A stretch of 64,000 nt of DNA from CAJCIT01 sp963771305 (GCA_963771305.1 CAVYTS010000037.1:62001-126000); one strand, 5' to 3'. Shown: positions 27,071 through 37,068, counted from the first letter of the stretch. Numbers and translations are program-made. Notes: generated by a model from the letters alone, not told the origin.

Positions 27071-28306
27071 TTGACGCCTCGTAATCTCGACTTTACGTAC
27101 TTCGACGCAGGGGGCGGCCATCGGAGCGCCGCCACGGCGCTCAAGGCTGTCATCGAATCGCAAAACCGGGGCTGGAACGTTCGCTTGGTCAACGTGCAGG
27201 AAGTTCTCGATCCACTCGACATATTCCGAAAAATCACAGGTAAGCGCATGCAGGATATTTACAACCTCATGCTGTCGAAGGGCATGACGTTGGGCTCGGA
27301 ATATCTTCTGCCGGTGATGCACGCCATTATTCGCCACTACCACCACGGCGCGGTCAAATTGCTGAAGCATTTCTGGGCGGAGCGCAAGGTGGATTTGGTT
27401 GTTTCGTTGGTTCCAAACATGAACCGCTCGCTATTCGAGAGCCTGCACGCCGTGTGGCCGGATGTGCCAATGATTACTGTCCTCACGGACTTCGCCGACT
27501 ATCCGCCCCATTTCTGGATCGAGCAACAGCCACAATACTTCGTCTGCGGAACACCGAAAGCCGTCGAACAAGCGCTCTCTCTTGGGCACCCAATGGAACG
27601 TGTCTTTGCCACCAGCGGCATGATTCTAAGGCCCGAATTCTATGAGGATGTTTTGCTCGACCGCGCCGCCGGCCGCCAGAAGTTAGGGCTCGATCCTGAC
27701 TTGCCGACCGCGCTGGTGCTTTTCGGCGGCGAGGGGTCGGGCGCCATGTGGCCCATCGCGAATCGCCTCGGCAATTCGAAGTCCGATTTGCAGCTCATTC
27801 TCATATGCGGCCGAAACACACCATTGAAACAACGTCTCGTGCGCCTGCAAACACGGAACAGGAAGTTTGTCGAAGGCTTCACCAGCCAGATTCCACATTA
27901 CATGCGGCTGGCCGATTTCTTTGTGGGCAAGCCCGGCCCCGGTAGCATCAGCGAGGCTGTGCGTATGGGGTTGCCGGTGATTGTTTCTAAGAACTCATGG
28001 ACTCTTCCGCAAGAGCGCTACAACGCCGAGTGGGTGGAGGAGCACGGAGTCGGCGTGGTGCTCAAGGACCTTCGCGAGATTGAGCCCGCGGTTCAACGCA
28101 TCCTCTCTTCCGGAAGGCTTGCTGCAATGCAAAGGGCGACCCGCTGCGTTGAGAATCGTGCCGTCTTTGAAATACCTGACATCCTCCAGCGCGTTATGGC
28201 GCAGCATCTGGCTGAAGAAGTTGCCGAAAAAAACCCTCAACCCTCTGTTGCCTCGCTATCGGGGTCGTTGCAAGCAAACACACGCGCTTCGGAGCCGCGA
28301 CCGTGA
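27071..28306 (+). CDS. MGDG-synthase/UgtP-like glycosyltransferase
   Basis: 411 residues, starting at TTG behind aggtaag. The N-terminal half carries the MGDG synthase pattern: FDAGGGHRSAATALK (about residues 10-24), DIYNLMLSKG and a conserved PMITVLTDFADYPPHFW. The C-terminal GT28-type half has VLFGGEGSGAMWPIA, LILICGRNTPLKQRL and the nucleotide-sugar site GKPGPGSISEAVRMGLPVIV. These enzymes add a hexose from UDP-sugar to diacylglycerol, or to related lipids, at the inner leaflet. The exact sugar and lipid are unknown. The last 30 residues are poorly conserved, probably a read-through into repeat-like DNA. Confidence 0.88.
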   Translation: MTPRNLDFTYFDAGGGHRSAATALKAVIESQNRGWNVRLVNVQEVLDPLDIFRKITGKRMQDIYNLMLSKGMTLGSEYLLPVMHAIIRHYHHGAVKLLKHFWAERKVDLVVSLVPNMNRSLFESLHAVWPDVPMITVLTDFADYPPHFWIEQQPQYFVCGTPKAVEQALSLGHPMERVFATSGMILRPEFYEDVLLDRAAGRQKLGLDPDLPTALVLFGGEGSGAMWPIANRLGNSKSDLQLILICGRNTPLKQRLVRLQTRNRKFVEGFTSQIPHYMRLADFFVGKPGPGSISEAVRMGLPVIVSKNSWTLPQERYNAEWVEEHGVGVVLKDLREIEPAVQRILSSGRLAAMQRATRCVENRAVFEIPDILQRVMAQHLAEEVAEKNPQPSVASLSGSLQANTRASEPRP

Positions 28307-28321
28307 CAGTCTGGTTGAATA

Positions 28322-28417
28322 CTCCAGCACTGAACCGCGCGCGTCGCTCTCCGCACAGGGGCAAGCAAGCGGACCTCAAATCCAATCCGCGTTTAGCGGT
28401 GTTCATCCGCGGCCATG
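28322..28417 (-). repeat. Dispersed repeat, copy 1 (reverse orientation)
   Basis: Read on the minus strand, this segment contains ggccgcggatgaacaccg, aacgcggattg, ggtccgcttgcttg and gcgcgcggttcagtgctgg in the same order as the block at 43281-43400. A third partial copy of its second half lies at 61131-61162. All three lie in intergenic DNA. It probably belongs to a REP-like or degenerate mobile-element family. Confidence 0.5.
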
Positions 28418-28446
28418 ATCTGAATTTCCCGCCTTAACCAATTCAA

Positions 28447-30048
28447 ATGCCCTCGTTTTTCAACCGCACCGCTTCGCTCATCGTAGCGGGCACTTGCCTG
28501 CTCAGCGCAGCCGCATTTCTTCCGGCTCAGAAGGCAGCCCAGCTCCCGCCGCTGCCGACTGCGACCCAAAGCGCATTGAACAGCATCTCGGCGGATTCCT
28601 TGCGGGGGAACCTTTCATTTCTCGCTTCGGACGCGATGAAAGGCCGCTTCACTCCGTCCCCGGAACTGGATGTGGCGGCCGAGTTCATCGCCTCTCAATT
28701 TCGTAAGGCCGGCCTCGAACCCGGAGGTGATCAGGGCTATTTTCAAACCGCGCGCATGGTAAATCGCCAGTTCGGACAACCGAGCGCCGTTACCACCCAC
28801 GGCGGGACGAAACAGTGGGCCTTTTCCTCGACAGACGTCATGATCTCGTCCGCCCACGCCGCCGCTTCCGTGAAGGACGTCCCCGTCGCGTTCGTTAGCT
28901 CCCAGGATCCTGCTTTGCTGACTGCAGCAAATGTGGAAGGCCATGTCGTCGTCACACCGCGATCCTCGCCGCGAGGCCTGGAGGACTACGGGGGCGAAGA
29001 CCCAACTCAGCGGCGTCGTGAGTTCGCCCGGCTATTGGAGGCGAAAGGTGCCATTGCCCTGGTGACAATCAGCCCTCGGGCTCACACTGCCAATTCGCTG
29101 TTGTTCGAAGCCGATGCCAATGAGCCCGCCGTGCCAGTGCTGGATATTTCCGGAGAAGCGGCAATGGCTTGGCTGGCGCAACTGGAGAAATCGTCGCACA
29201 ACCAACCAGGCTCTGCAGAGAGCATCTCGTTCGAGCTACCGGCGCCACACGACGAGACTGTGGTCCTGAAGAACGTTGTCGGCATTCTTGGCGGGTCCGA
29301 TCCTGCGCTAAAGGACACGGCCGTGGTCGTAAGCGCACACTACGACCACATCGGCACCAGCGACACGGCTGGGCGGATGGCAATGACTCCCGCGACTGCT
29401 CAGGATCGCATCTACAATGGCGCAAACGACGACGCGAGCGGAACGGTATCCGTGATTGAAGTCGCCAACGCCTTGGCTATCCTGCGGCCGGCGCCGAAGC
29501 GAAGCATCGTGTTCGTGACCTTCTTCGGCGAGGAAATCGGTGAATTCGGGTCCCGATGGTATGCGTCCCATCCACCCTTTCCGGCGGCCGACACCGTGGC
29601 GGGCATCAACCTGGAACAGGTGGGCAGGACGGATTCCCTGAAAGGTCCCCAAGTTGGCACAGCAACAGTCACGGGCTACGATTTCTCAACTGTCACGAGG
29701 TACCTGAAGCGCGCCGGAAAGTTCACGGGCGTGAAGGTTTACAAGGATGAGCAGGGAAGTGATCCGTTTTTCGACCGTAGCGACAATGCCCAGTTGGCAT
29801 TGAAGGGAATACCGGCACACACCGTTTCGACCGCCTTCGAGTACCCGGACTATCACGGCGTCGGCGATGAGTGGCCGAAAATCGACTACAAAAACATGGC
29901 GAGGGTGGATCGAATGGTCGCGCTCGCCGTTCTAAACCTGGCAAATAGTGATGAGCCGCCGCATTGGAACACCACCAATCTGAAAACGGAAAAGTACATT
30001 CGGGCACAGCATGAGGAACAGAAGACGAATTCAATCGCTAGGCAGTAG
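28447..30048 (+). CDS. Secreted M28-family zinc aminopeptidase (first of two)
   Basis: 533 residues with a signal peptide (SLIVAGTCLLSAAAFLPA). A PA-type insert (about 130-260) interrupts the catalytic domain, as in many M28 enzymes. All five zinc ligands and the catalytic Glu are visible: His in VVSAHYDHIG (about 298), Asp in GANDDASGT (about 327), the Glu pair in FFGEEIGEF (about 360), Glu in INLEQVGR (about 388) and His in YPDYHGVGDEWPKID (about 469). It should cleave N-terminal residues from peptides in the periplasm or outside. The locus at 34514 encodes a second, divergent member of the same family. Confidence 0.93.
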   Translation: MPSFFNRTASLIVAGTCLLSAAAFLPAQKAAQLPPLPTATQSALNSISADSLRGNLSFLASDAMKGRFTPSPELDVAAEFIASQFRKAGLEPGGDQGYFQTARMVNRQFGQPSAVTTHGGTKQWAFSSTDVMISSAHAAASVKDVPVAFVSSQDPALLTAANVEGHVVVTPRSSPRGLEDYGGEDPTQRRREFARLLEAKGAIALVTISPRAHTANSLLFEADANEPAVPVLDISGEAAMAWLAQLEKSSHNQPGSAESISFELPAPHDETVVLKNVVGILGGSDPALKDTAVVVSAHYDHIGTSDTAGRMAMTPATAQDRIYNGANDDASGTVSVIEVANALAILRPAPKRSIVFVTFFGEEIGEFGSRWYASHPPFPAADTVAGINLEQVGRTDSLKGPQVGTATVTGYDFSTVTRYLKRAGKFTGVKVYKDEQGSDPFFDRSDNAQLALKGIPAHTVSTAFEYPDYHGVGDEWPKIDYKNMARVDRMVALAVLNLANSDEPPHWNTTNLKTEKYIRAQHEEQKTNSIARQ

Positions 30049-30149
30049 GTAATAGCGGCTACCCCCAGACGTGTTGCGCGGCGCTATGCTGGGTGAAGAG
30101 CCCTGACCGCCTAAAGCAGAGGACTGCATCATGATCTGGGAGGTGCACC

Positions 30150-30792
30150 TTGATTCAAACGCTGACTAAGAACTGGCTATGGCTGGCGTCGGTCAGTGTT
30201 CTTTACGCGATAATTTCGGCCATTTACCTAATCATGCGGGGAACTGATAGTCCCATAACTTTCCATTTGTGGAGCAGCACAATTGTGTTCTTGGGTAAGC
30301 TCGCGCTAGCGGCCGGAGCGTGCACGATCGCGTCAGGTCTTCTGAGGTCCGCCAAAGGCAGATGCTGGCCCTCTGGTCGTAAATGGCCTTGCACTTGGCG
30401 CGCTCGGACTGATTCAATACGGCTTTACTGGCTTTCGAATTAGCTTTCTGAGCGTGGCGCTTTTGATCATCCTGATGGCGATGAGCACCGGCATTCTCGA
30501 ATTGCTACTCGCGCGAACCCAGCGCCATAAGGGCCATCTTGCTGACGGATTGCTCCTTACCTTGGCCGGAGCGGCCTCACTGGGTTTTGCCGTGGTGTTT
30601 CTTGCTTTGGGGCTTCGCTGGATCCAGCTAGAACAAGGGTCACACTCAGACCTTTTTTGGCTTGGCTCTTATTTTGGTTTCAGTGCGATCTGCTTGCTGG
30701 CCCTGGCCCTGCGCCTGCATAACCTGGGTCCGTCCCAACCCAGCCAGTTGGAACCTTTACCACCATTCGAAAATCCGAAGCTCGCGCATTAA
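30150..30792 (+). CDS. HdeD/DUF308-like membrane protein, frameshifted
   Basis: About 213 residues in two frames. The TTG at 30150 is well placed behind gggaggtg. The first frame gives helices WLWLASVSVLYAIISAIYLI and TIVFLGKLALAAGACTIASG and then turns into an unlikely Arg/Trp-rich tail after SAKG. Around 30370 the next frame supplies PLVVNGLALGALGLIQYG and then LLIILMAMSTGILELLLA, SLGFAVVFLALGLRW and another helix. Dropping one C in tggccctc restores a six-helix protein of HdeD type. HdeD relatives are linked to acid resistance in enterobacteria; the role here is unknown. Confidence 0.7.
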
Positions 30793-30829
30793 GTCGTTAG
30801 CGGGCCCGGCAAAGAGGTAACGCCCACAA

Positions 30830-33269
30830 TCACTCCGGCCGCTCGGGCCAAGCATGCTTGGGATACCTCCGGCTCAATTCCCGCCGCAGTTGCGGATATA
30901 GGTTATTCCAGAAGTTGGCCAAATCGGTTGTCATCTGCACCGGTCTCTGATTGGGCGCGAGCAGATGAACCACCAGCGCCACGGAGCCTCTCGCCACCGC
31001 GGGCGTGTTTTTCATGCCGAAGAAATCTTGAAGCCGTGAAGCAACCCAAGGCGGCTGGCCTTCGACGTAATGAATCCGCGCCCGCCGGCCGCTCGGCAGC
31101 TGAACGAATTCTGGAGCGATATCGTTAACTTCCCGCATCGGCAGCATGCTTTCGAGACAGGCAACCAACCCGCCGTCCGATGCTGCCGAACGCAACTCCG
31201 AAAAGCTCTTCAGCCCATAGCACAGTGCGCGCAGCGCTTGTTCAACAAGACCGGGTGGCACATGGATCAATTTCGAGTGCTGCGCCGCAAACTGAACCCG
31301 ATGCAGGAAACGGTTCAGGTCCTCGGCATCCACAAACCGCTCAATACCGTCCTCCATCGCCTTTTGGCTCAGCAGGGCTGCGGCGGCTTCGGCGTCGACA
31401 GCCGGTCGCCTCGTCTCGTGAATCAGGAGCTTGTCGTACACCAGCGCACTAGCCTGCTCAACTCGCTCGGCCTCGCGGTTCCACTCCATCAACTCGCGCG
31501 TCGCCACCCGGTCTGGAAACAAATCCAGCAGCCAATCGGCTTCGATAGGTGAAGCCAGCCGGACCAACGCCGTCCTCATTTCAGAGCGATCTTCAATGTC
31601 GAGCGCCAGCAGAAACTCGCTCTCGACCACGCTTGCCCGGTCTAGTTTGGCGGACGTGCCTGTCGAAATCAGCAACGTCTCTCCACGACGCCGAGCCACA
31701 CGGTCGGAGTAAGCCACAAGCAAGGCTTTTTCCAAGGCGTGTTCGACACTGGCTGCGCGACGCGCAGGTTTCGGAACCGATCGGAGTAGCTGCTGCGACA
31801 GCCGCCGGGCCGGGAACGACAGGTTCGTCTCCAGCAGCGCCTCGATGTCGGAAGTATGCCGCCGTTTCGCGCCTTCGTCCAACCGGTAGCGGCCTTCCGA
31901 AAGCAGAGCCGCGACGGTGGCGGCCCCTTCGGGCACGCCCCGCTCGGCAGCCTCCAGAAAGAAGCGGCTCAATCTCGGATGCAATGGCAGTTGCGACATG
32001 TTCCTGCCCGTCGCGGTCAATTCCCCGACCTCAGTCAGCGCACCCAGCCTCTTGAGCGCATCGACCGCCTCCTCGCGGGTGGCCTGTGATGGCTCGTCCA
32101 GCCAGTCAAGGTCCGCCCAACGAAAACCCTATCGCGGAAAGTTGGAGCGTCACTTGCGCCAGATCCGATCGCAATAGCTCCGGCGCCAAATGCTCCGGCC
32201 GCCTCCGGAAATCCTCCTCTGTGAACAAACGAATCGCCATCCCCGGCGCAGTCCGGCCCGCTCGCCCCGCACGCTGAGTCACGGAGGCTCGGCTCACCTT
32301 CTCCACGCGCAACCGCGTGAACCCGCTCCACGATGAGTAAGTAGCCACTCGGGCTAGCCCGCTGTCCACTACCGCGCACACGCCCTCCACCGTCACGGAG
32401 CTCTCGGCAACATTGGTCGACAGAATAATCTTGCGTTGTTTCGACGGTGCAACGGCGCGGTCCTGTTCCTCCGGCGGCAAGTCTCCGTGCAGCGGAGTAA
32501 TCAATGCGCCCGCTGCCCGTGCCATTGAGTCGCATGCTTGAGCGGCTGCTCGAATCTCGGCCGCGCCAGGAAGGAACACCAGGATGTGGCCTTCCGTTTC
32601 ATTGAGCCCCACGGAGATCGCTTCAGCCGTCCGTGCTTCCAGCGGCGCAGCGCTGTGCGGGCGATAGCGAACAGTCACGGGGAACATCCGGCCCGGCGCT
32701 CGCAACACGGGCGCCCCACCCAGCTTGGCAGAAAGGTCATCGCCGCCGAGCGTCGCGGACATGATCAGCAGCTTCAACTCGGGCCGACGGTTCTGTAGTT
32801 TTCGAAGCAGCGCCAGTGCCAGGTCCGTGTCAAGATGCCGTTCGTGGAATTCATCCAGGACCACCACTTGCGCTTGCCGAAGCGCCGGGTCGCTCAAGAG
32901 CTTGCGGGTCAGCACGCCTTCGGTAACAAACCATAACCGGCTTTGGCGGCTTCCCACCTCCTCAAAGCGAACCTGGTAGCCGACCGATTGTCCCAGCGGT
33001 TCATTCAGTTCCTCCGCAACTCGGCATGCCGCAAGCCGAGCCGCGAGCCGTCGAGGTTCCAGAACATAGATTCCGCTGTAGCCATACCGGAGCAATGCGG
33101 CCGGCACCCGCGTCGTCTTCCCTGCCCCAGGCTCCGCCTCGAGCAGCGTGATCGGGTTGTGCTCAACCGCTTCCACGATTGCGCCCAACATCGGGTCGAT
33201 CGGCAGCGGCGTCAAACCTTCGATAGGAAAGTATTCCGGCAACCTACTCTGCGTCAACAACCGCCTCAA
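30830..33269 (-). CDS. hrpB: ATP-dependent RNA helicase HrpB, frameshifted
   Basis: The two frames together give about 813 residues, the usual HrpB length. The N-terminal frame (33269 to 32106) has Walker A EPGAGKTTRVPAALL, the DEAH-type box LDEFHERHLDTDLAL, SAT in LIMSATLGG and motif VI TQRAGRAGRTAPG. It ends prematurely after IGFSLGGP. In the next frame RWADLDWLDEPSQ continues directly, then the HA2-like region (LTATGRNMSQLPLHPRLSR) and the HrpB C-terminal domain (LPSGRRARIHYVEGQPPWV). One extra T in a run of four (about 32124) explains the break. HrpB is a DExH helicase of poorly defined role. Its 5' end overlaps DUF72 by 26 bp, so the two are co-transcribed. Confidence 0.9.
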
Positions 33270-34203
33270 TCGTCCCCGGCGCGTTCCCCTCCAGCCGGTT
33301 ATTCACGAACAGGAACGAGGGCTCCGACCGCTGTTTCGACCGCACCAGCAGGTTCCTCAGCGCTTCCCTCACTTCGTGGTTCGGCTCCTGTATGGCACGG
33401 TACGGGGCGAATCTCTGTACGGCTTCTTCATACTTGCGCCCGGCTTTGAGGAGCGCCCGCGCCACCGTGAAGTCGGCCGTAAACGCACCTGGCACCAGGA
33501 GCTGATCCGACATCACCGGCATCCGCGTCCATGAACTGAAAACATGAGCAATGTTGTGTTCGTGGAGAAGTTCAAAGTACTGGCCGGAGAGAAACTCGGG
33601 GTTGCGAATCTCCACCGCATAGCGAAACGTCTCCGGAAGCGTACGCAACATCGGTTCGATCGCCGCCAGAAACTCATTTGGCGCTTCGAACACCGATCTC
33701 GGGAAAGCGCCAAACTCAAAAATCAGAACAGCGATCCGGTCGCGGTACGGCTCCAGCAAGTCCAGGAACTCGGCCTTCAGCAGGGCTGCATCCAGAAAGT
33801 TGGGGTTCATCACGCCTGCCCTGCCCCCGTAACGGGGATGGCCCGGAAAGGCTCTCACCGTGATCTCCTCCGGTACTTTGAACGCGAAGCGTAAAGTCCC
33901 CGGAGCCGTCGTAAACAGCTTCCGCCAAAACTCGGCACTCGGGAACTGGTAGAAGGAGAAATCGCCGCAGACAACCGGAAACGTCTCCGCATATTCCGCC
34001 AGGCATTCCCTCTCAAACCGTTTTTGCGAAAAACGTCCCCGAACAGAGTAGCGCTCCGGCGTGTAGATCTGACCTAACCATCCTTCGTACTTCCAGGAAC
34101 TAGTCCCGAAGTATATCCCCTGATCCGCGAGCGGCTTCAGTTTCTGGCGCAAGCGGCGCGCCGCAGTCAACTCGGGCTCATCGAAGAGTGGTAGCGTCCC
34201 CAT
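33244..34203 (-). CDS. DUF72 (YecE-like) protein
   Basis: 319 residues from the ATG at 34201-34203; the longer frame runs into the divergent promoter. Family features are YFGTSSWKYEGWLGQIYTP (about 30-48), FPVVCGDFSFYQFPS, RFAFKVPEEITVRAFP, FEFGAFPRS and FRYAVEIRNPEFLS. DUF72 proteins are TIM-barrel-like and of unknown enzymatic function. The gene is the first of an operon with hrpB (26-bp overlap). It is divergent from the small zinc-ribbon gene and shares with it a symmetric -10 element. Confidence 0.9.
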   Translation of the reverse strand: MGTLPLFDEPELTAARRLRQKLKPLADQGIYFGTSSWKYEGWLGQIYTPERYSVRGRFSQKRFERECLAEYAETFPVVCGDFSFYQFPSAEFWRKLFTTAPGTLRFAFKVPEEITVRAFPGHPRYGGRAGVMNPNFLDAALLKAEFLDLLEPYRDRIAVLIFEFGAFPRSVFEAPNEFLAAIEPMLRTLPETFRYAVEIRNPEFLSGQYFELLHEHNIAHVFSSWTRMPVMSDQLLVPGAFTADFTVARALLKAGRKYEEAVQRFAPYRAIQEPNHEVREALRNLLVRSKQRSEPSFLFVNNRLEGNAPGTIEAVVDAE

Positions 34204-34251
34204 GCGGATACCAACAGGCCATCGCCGCGTGGCGCAAAGCCTCCAGACACG

Positions 34252-34265
34252 CTCATTATAATGAG
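34252..34265. promoter_or_regulatory. Perfect 14-bp palindrome with a TATAAT on each strand
   Basis: CTCATTATAATGAG reads the same on both strands and contains a consensus -10 hexamer on each. It lies between the divergent DUF72 gene (start 34203) and zinc-ribbon gene (start 34286). A single symmetric -10 could therefore drive transcription both ways, or the palindrome could be an operator over the -10. No strong -35 is visible on either side at 17 bp. Confidence 0.5.
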
Positions 34266-34285
34266 GGTTCAGTGCCTCTTGAATC

Positions 34286-34480
34286 ATGGAACCTGCTGAC
34301 GGTCCCGATCCGCGCGCCCCGATCGCGTCCCCGCATGACTCATCGGCCCAGGAGAGCGCCTCTGATCCGGAACTGCCCATGCTTTACTGCCCTGTTTGCA
34401 GCCAGCGCCTGGCCTCGCGCAAATGCAAGTTGTTTTGCGAGCGTTGCGGCTATTACATGAGCTGCGCCGACTACTACTAG
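34286..34480 (+). CDS. Small zinc-ribbon protein (64 aa)
   Basis: The C-terminal 33 residues contain YCPVCSQRLASRKCKLFC and ERCGYYMSCADYY: two CxxC knuckles plus additional Cys residues, typical of a zinc ribbon. The N-terminal half is Pro/Ser/Asp-rich and likely disordered. No enzymatic domain is present. The ATG is preceded by gaggg within a short leader downstream of the symmetric -10. It is 33 bp upstream of the second M28 peptidase gene and may share its transcript. Probably a structural or nucleic-acid-binding small protein. Confidence 0.65.
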   Translation: MEPADGPDPRAPIASPHDSSAQESASDPELPMLYCPVCSQRLASRKCKLFCERCGYYMSCADYY

Positions 34481-34513
34481 AGCGGAACGCTCCACACATC
34501 GGAAGGAGAGTGA

Positions 34514-36112
34514 ATGAAACGTCTGAGCCTCGCGCTCGCTGCCGCATCTCTGCTTGTATCTGCATCCAACGCGGATTGGGACGCTGCCGGCAAGCGGTGG
34601 TGGTCGCACATCGAATACCTGGCCAGCGATGAGTTGGAAGGCCGTAATGTCGGCTCGCCCGGCTTCGAGAAGGCCGCGCGCTACGTTGCTGGCGAATTCG
34701 AACGCGCCGGTCTGGCCCCGGCCGGCTCCGATGGCTATTTCCAGCCGGTGAAGTTCACCCAGGTTTCACTCGATGAAGGCAAATCAAGCCTGAACATCGT
34801 GCGGGGCGAATCGTCGGAGCCAGTGACTCTCGGCTCCGAAGCCAACCTCGGTTTCTCTGCCGGATCTGCCGCTAGCCTGGAGGCGCCCCTGGTCTTCGCG
34901 GGCTATGGCCTGAGCATCCCAGAAGCAGGTTACGACGATTTCAAAGGCCTGCCCGTCAAAGGCGCCGTGGTGGTTTATCTCACCGGTGGTCCGTCCGACA
35001 TCTCGGGCAATCTCCGCTCGCATTACAGTTCTGCGGAAGAGCGTTGGAAGCCACTGCATCGTGCCGGCGCCGTCGGCTGGATCAGCATTCCCAATCCTGC
35101 TTCCATGGACATTCCCTGGTCGCGCCAAGCCGCGAACCGGACCATGCCCCACATGTCGCTGGCCGACCCATCCCTTGCAACCGCGCCGGGCTTGCAATTC
35201 TCCGCCACCTGGAACCCGGATAAGACCAGCGCTCTGTTCGACGGCACCGGTCATTCGTTCGCCGAGATCCTCAAAGCGGCCGCAGCCCATCAACCGCTGC
35301 CCCACTTTGCGCTCCACCGCAAGGTCGCTGCGAAAGTCTCAACCACTCAAAGCACTGTCGATTCGAAGAACATCGTCGGCGTCCGTATCGGCACTGATCC
35401 GGCCCTTAAGAACGAGTACGTGGTGATCTCCGCTCATCTCGATCACCTTGGCGTCGGCGAGCCTGTCAATGGCGACCGGATTTTCAATGGAGCCATGGAT
35501 GATGCGTCGGGCGTTGCCTCCGTGATCGAAATCGCTCGCGGTTTCGAACAGAACAAGATTCAAACCAAGCGCTCCCTCTTGTTCCTGGCCGTAACCGGTG
35601 AAGAGAAGGGCTTGCAAGGATCACGTTACTTCGCCAGCCGGCCCACGGTTCAAGGACGCATCGTCGCCGACATCAACATGGACATGTTCCTGCCGCTCTT
35701 CCCGTTGAAATACCTGGAAGTGCAAGGCCTCGCCGAATCGACTTTGGGTGATGACGTGCGCGCTGTCGCCGAAGCGACCGGCGTCCAGGTGCAGGCCGAC
35801 AAGGAGCCCGATCGCAATCGCTTCATCCGCAGTGATCAGTACAGTTTCATCAAACAGGGTGTACCCTCCGTCGCCTTCAAATTCGGCTTCATACCCGGAC
35901 AGCCCGAAGAGAAGATCTACCGCGACTGGTACACCACGCGCTATCACGCGGTAGGTGACGACCTCAGCCAGCCCGTGGACAAAGCCGCTGCGGCCCAGTT
36001 CAACGCCATCCTGACCGCGCTAGCCCTCCGCGTTGCCAACGCCGCCGAAGCGCCCTCTTGGAAGTCCGCCAGCTTCTTCCGCCGCTTCAGCCCACCAGGC
36101 CACACAGAATAG
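34514..36112 (+). CDS. Secreted M28-family zinc aminopeptidase (second of two)
   Basis: 532 residues behind ggaaggag, with a signal peptide (LSLALAAASLLVSASNA). After YLASDELEGRNVGSPG comes a PA-like insert (about 110-270) and the catalytic core: VVISAHLDHLG (His about 305), GAMDDASGVASV (Asp), AVTGEEKGLQGS (Glu pair), DINMDMF (Asp ligand in place of Glu) and RYHAVGDDLSQPVD (His). All metal ligands are present. Substrates are probably peptides in the envelope. It shares layout with the 28.4 kb enzyme but only limited sequence, so the two look like old paralogues and not a recent duplication. Confidence 0.93.
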   Translation: MKRLSLALAAASLLVSASNADWDAAGKRWWSHIEYLASDELEGRNVGSPGFEKAARYVAGEFERAGLAPAGSDGYFQPVKFTQVSLDEGKSSLNIVRGESSEPVTLGSEANLGFSAGSAASLEAPLVFAGYGLSIPEAGYDDFKGLPVKGAVVVYLTGGPSDISGNLRSHYSSAEERWKPLHRAGAVGWISIPNPASMDIPWSRQAANRTMPHMSLADPSLATAPGLQFSATWNPDKTSALFDGTGHSFAEILKAAAAHQPLPHFALHRKVAAKVSTTQSTVDSKNIVGVRIGTDPALKNEYVVISAHLDHLGVGEPVNGDRIFNGAMDDASGVASVIEIARGFEQNKIQTKRSLLFLAVTGEEKGLQGSRYFASRPTVQGRIVADINMDMFLPLFPLKYLEVQGLAESTLGDDVRAVAEATGVQVQADKEPDRNRFIRSDQYSFIKQGVPSVAFKFGFIPGQPEEKIYRDWYTTRYHAVGDDLSQPVDKAAAAQFNAILTALALRVANAAEAPSWKSASFFRRFSPPGHTE

Positions 36113-36153
36113 CCGCCCACGTTTCGTGTTTTGAATTGGTCGTGTAGACTCGG

Positions 36154-36354
36154 ATGGTGCCGGAATCGCAACCCTTAACGGCGATCATTGAGGGTGAGGA
36201 CGACGACTTTGTAGCGCTGTGCCCGGAGTTCGACATCGCTGGTGAGGGTATGTCGATTGAAGAAGCGCGAACGAACCTCATCGAGGCTCTCACTCTATTC
36301 TTCGAGACTGCACCTCCGTCGGAAATCGCACGGCGCTCTCACGAAGGAGTCTGA
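36154..36354 (+). CDS. HicB-like antitoxin-type protein, without a HicA partner
   Basis: 66 residues with the HicB-like partial RNase H fold: LTAIIEGEDDDFVALCPEFDIAGEG followed by SIEEARTNLIEALTLFF. HicB proteins usually neutralise the HicA mRNA interferase encoded next to them. No HicA-like ORF (double-stranded-RNA-binding fold with a GSHxxY motif) is found within 500 bp on either strand, and no DNA-binding domain is fused. It may be a solitary HicB, which is common, with no toxin function here. ATG at 36154. Confidence 0.8.
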   Translation: MVPESQPLTAIIEGEDDDFVALCPEFDIAGEGMSIEEARTNLIEALTLFFETAPPSEIARRSHEGV

Positions 36355-36583
36355 TCCTGTCCTGCACTGTACGGGACGGGCAAAGATCTGCTGTCCGGCA
36401 AATATGGGCAAAGGCGACCAGTTCGAACTGGGGCGCTGGGGCGTGGCCATTGTCGAGGAGGACCGGTAATCCGGAAGCTCGCGAATTTAGTGGCCGGCCA
36501 TGTGTGGTTGGGCTTCGTACCATAGCGGACTGTCCCCGAAGCGAGAAGCGAGAGAAGCGGGGAAGCGGGAGGCTTGGAAAGCT

Positions 36584-37059
36584 GTGCGGCGCATTCGATA
36601 TTCCGTGGTGACGAGTCTAGACGGTTATATTGCCGGGCCCAAGGGCGACGCCGATTGGATAACGAGAGACCCGGATTTCGATTTCACTGCGATATTCAGG
36701 CAGTTCGACACCATCTTGGTCGGGCGTCTCACGTTTGACACCATGGTGGCCGCCGGGCGCGTGTCGATGCCCGGGATGAAGACGATCGTTTTTTCTCGGA
36801 CACTGAGGCAAGAGGACCACCCGAAAATCGCCATTGTTGGGAGCGGCCAAGGGGAGGCCATCGGTTCTCTCAAGGCTTCCGCAGCCTCGCCGAGGACGGG
36901 CTCGTTGACACGGTTGAAGTCGGTGTTTTCCCGATCCTTCTTGGTGGGGGAGTTCCGTTGTCACCGGAGCTGAAGAAGCGGGTCAAACTAACGCTCACCG
37001 CTCACAAGGTTTACCAATCCGGCATGGTCTCGTTAGAGTTAGGAGGGTGCGCGACGTAG
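36584..37059 (+). pseudogene. DHFR/RibD-C-family reductase pseudogene
   Basis: A GTG start at 36584 behind gggagg opens RRIRYSVVTSLDGYIAGP, GDADWI and TILVGRLTFDTMVAAG, the pattern of the dihydrofolate-reductase-like RibD C-terminal family. Near 36880 the reading changes frame, and about 14 expected residues (the strand before FRSLAEDGL, normally containing a GGG turn) are missing. Frame 1 then continues LVDTVEVGVFPILLGGGVPL to a TAG at 37057-37059. An internal deletion plus frameshift has inactivated it. The last codons are supplied by an inserted ISKra4 element. Confidence 0.8.
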
Positions 37060-37068
37060 AAGTCGATG

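Noticed and set aside
36355..36583. HicA toxin gene next to the HicB-like gene
   Set aside because: None of the short frames here has a HicA-like sequence.
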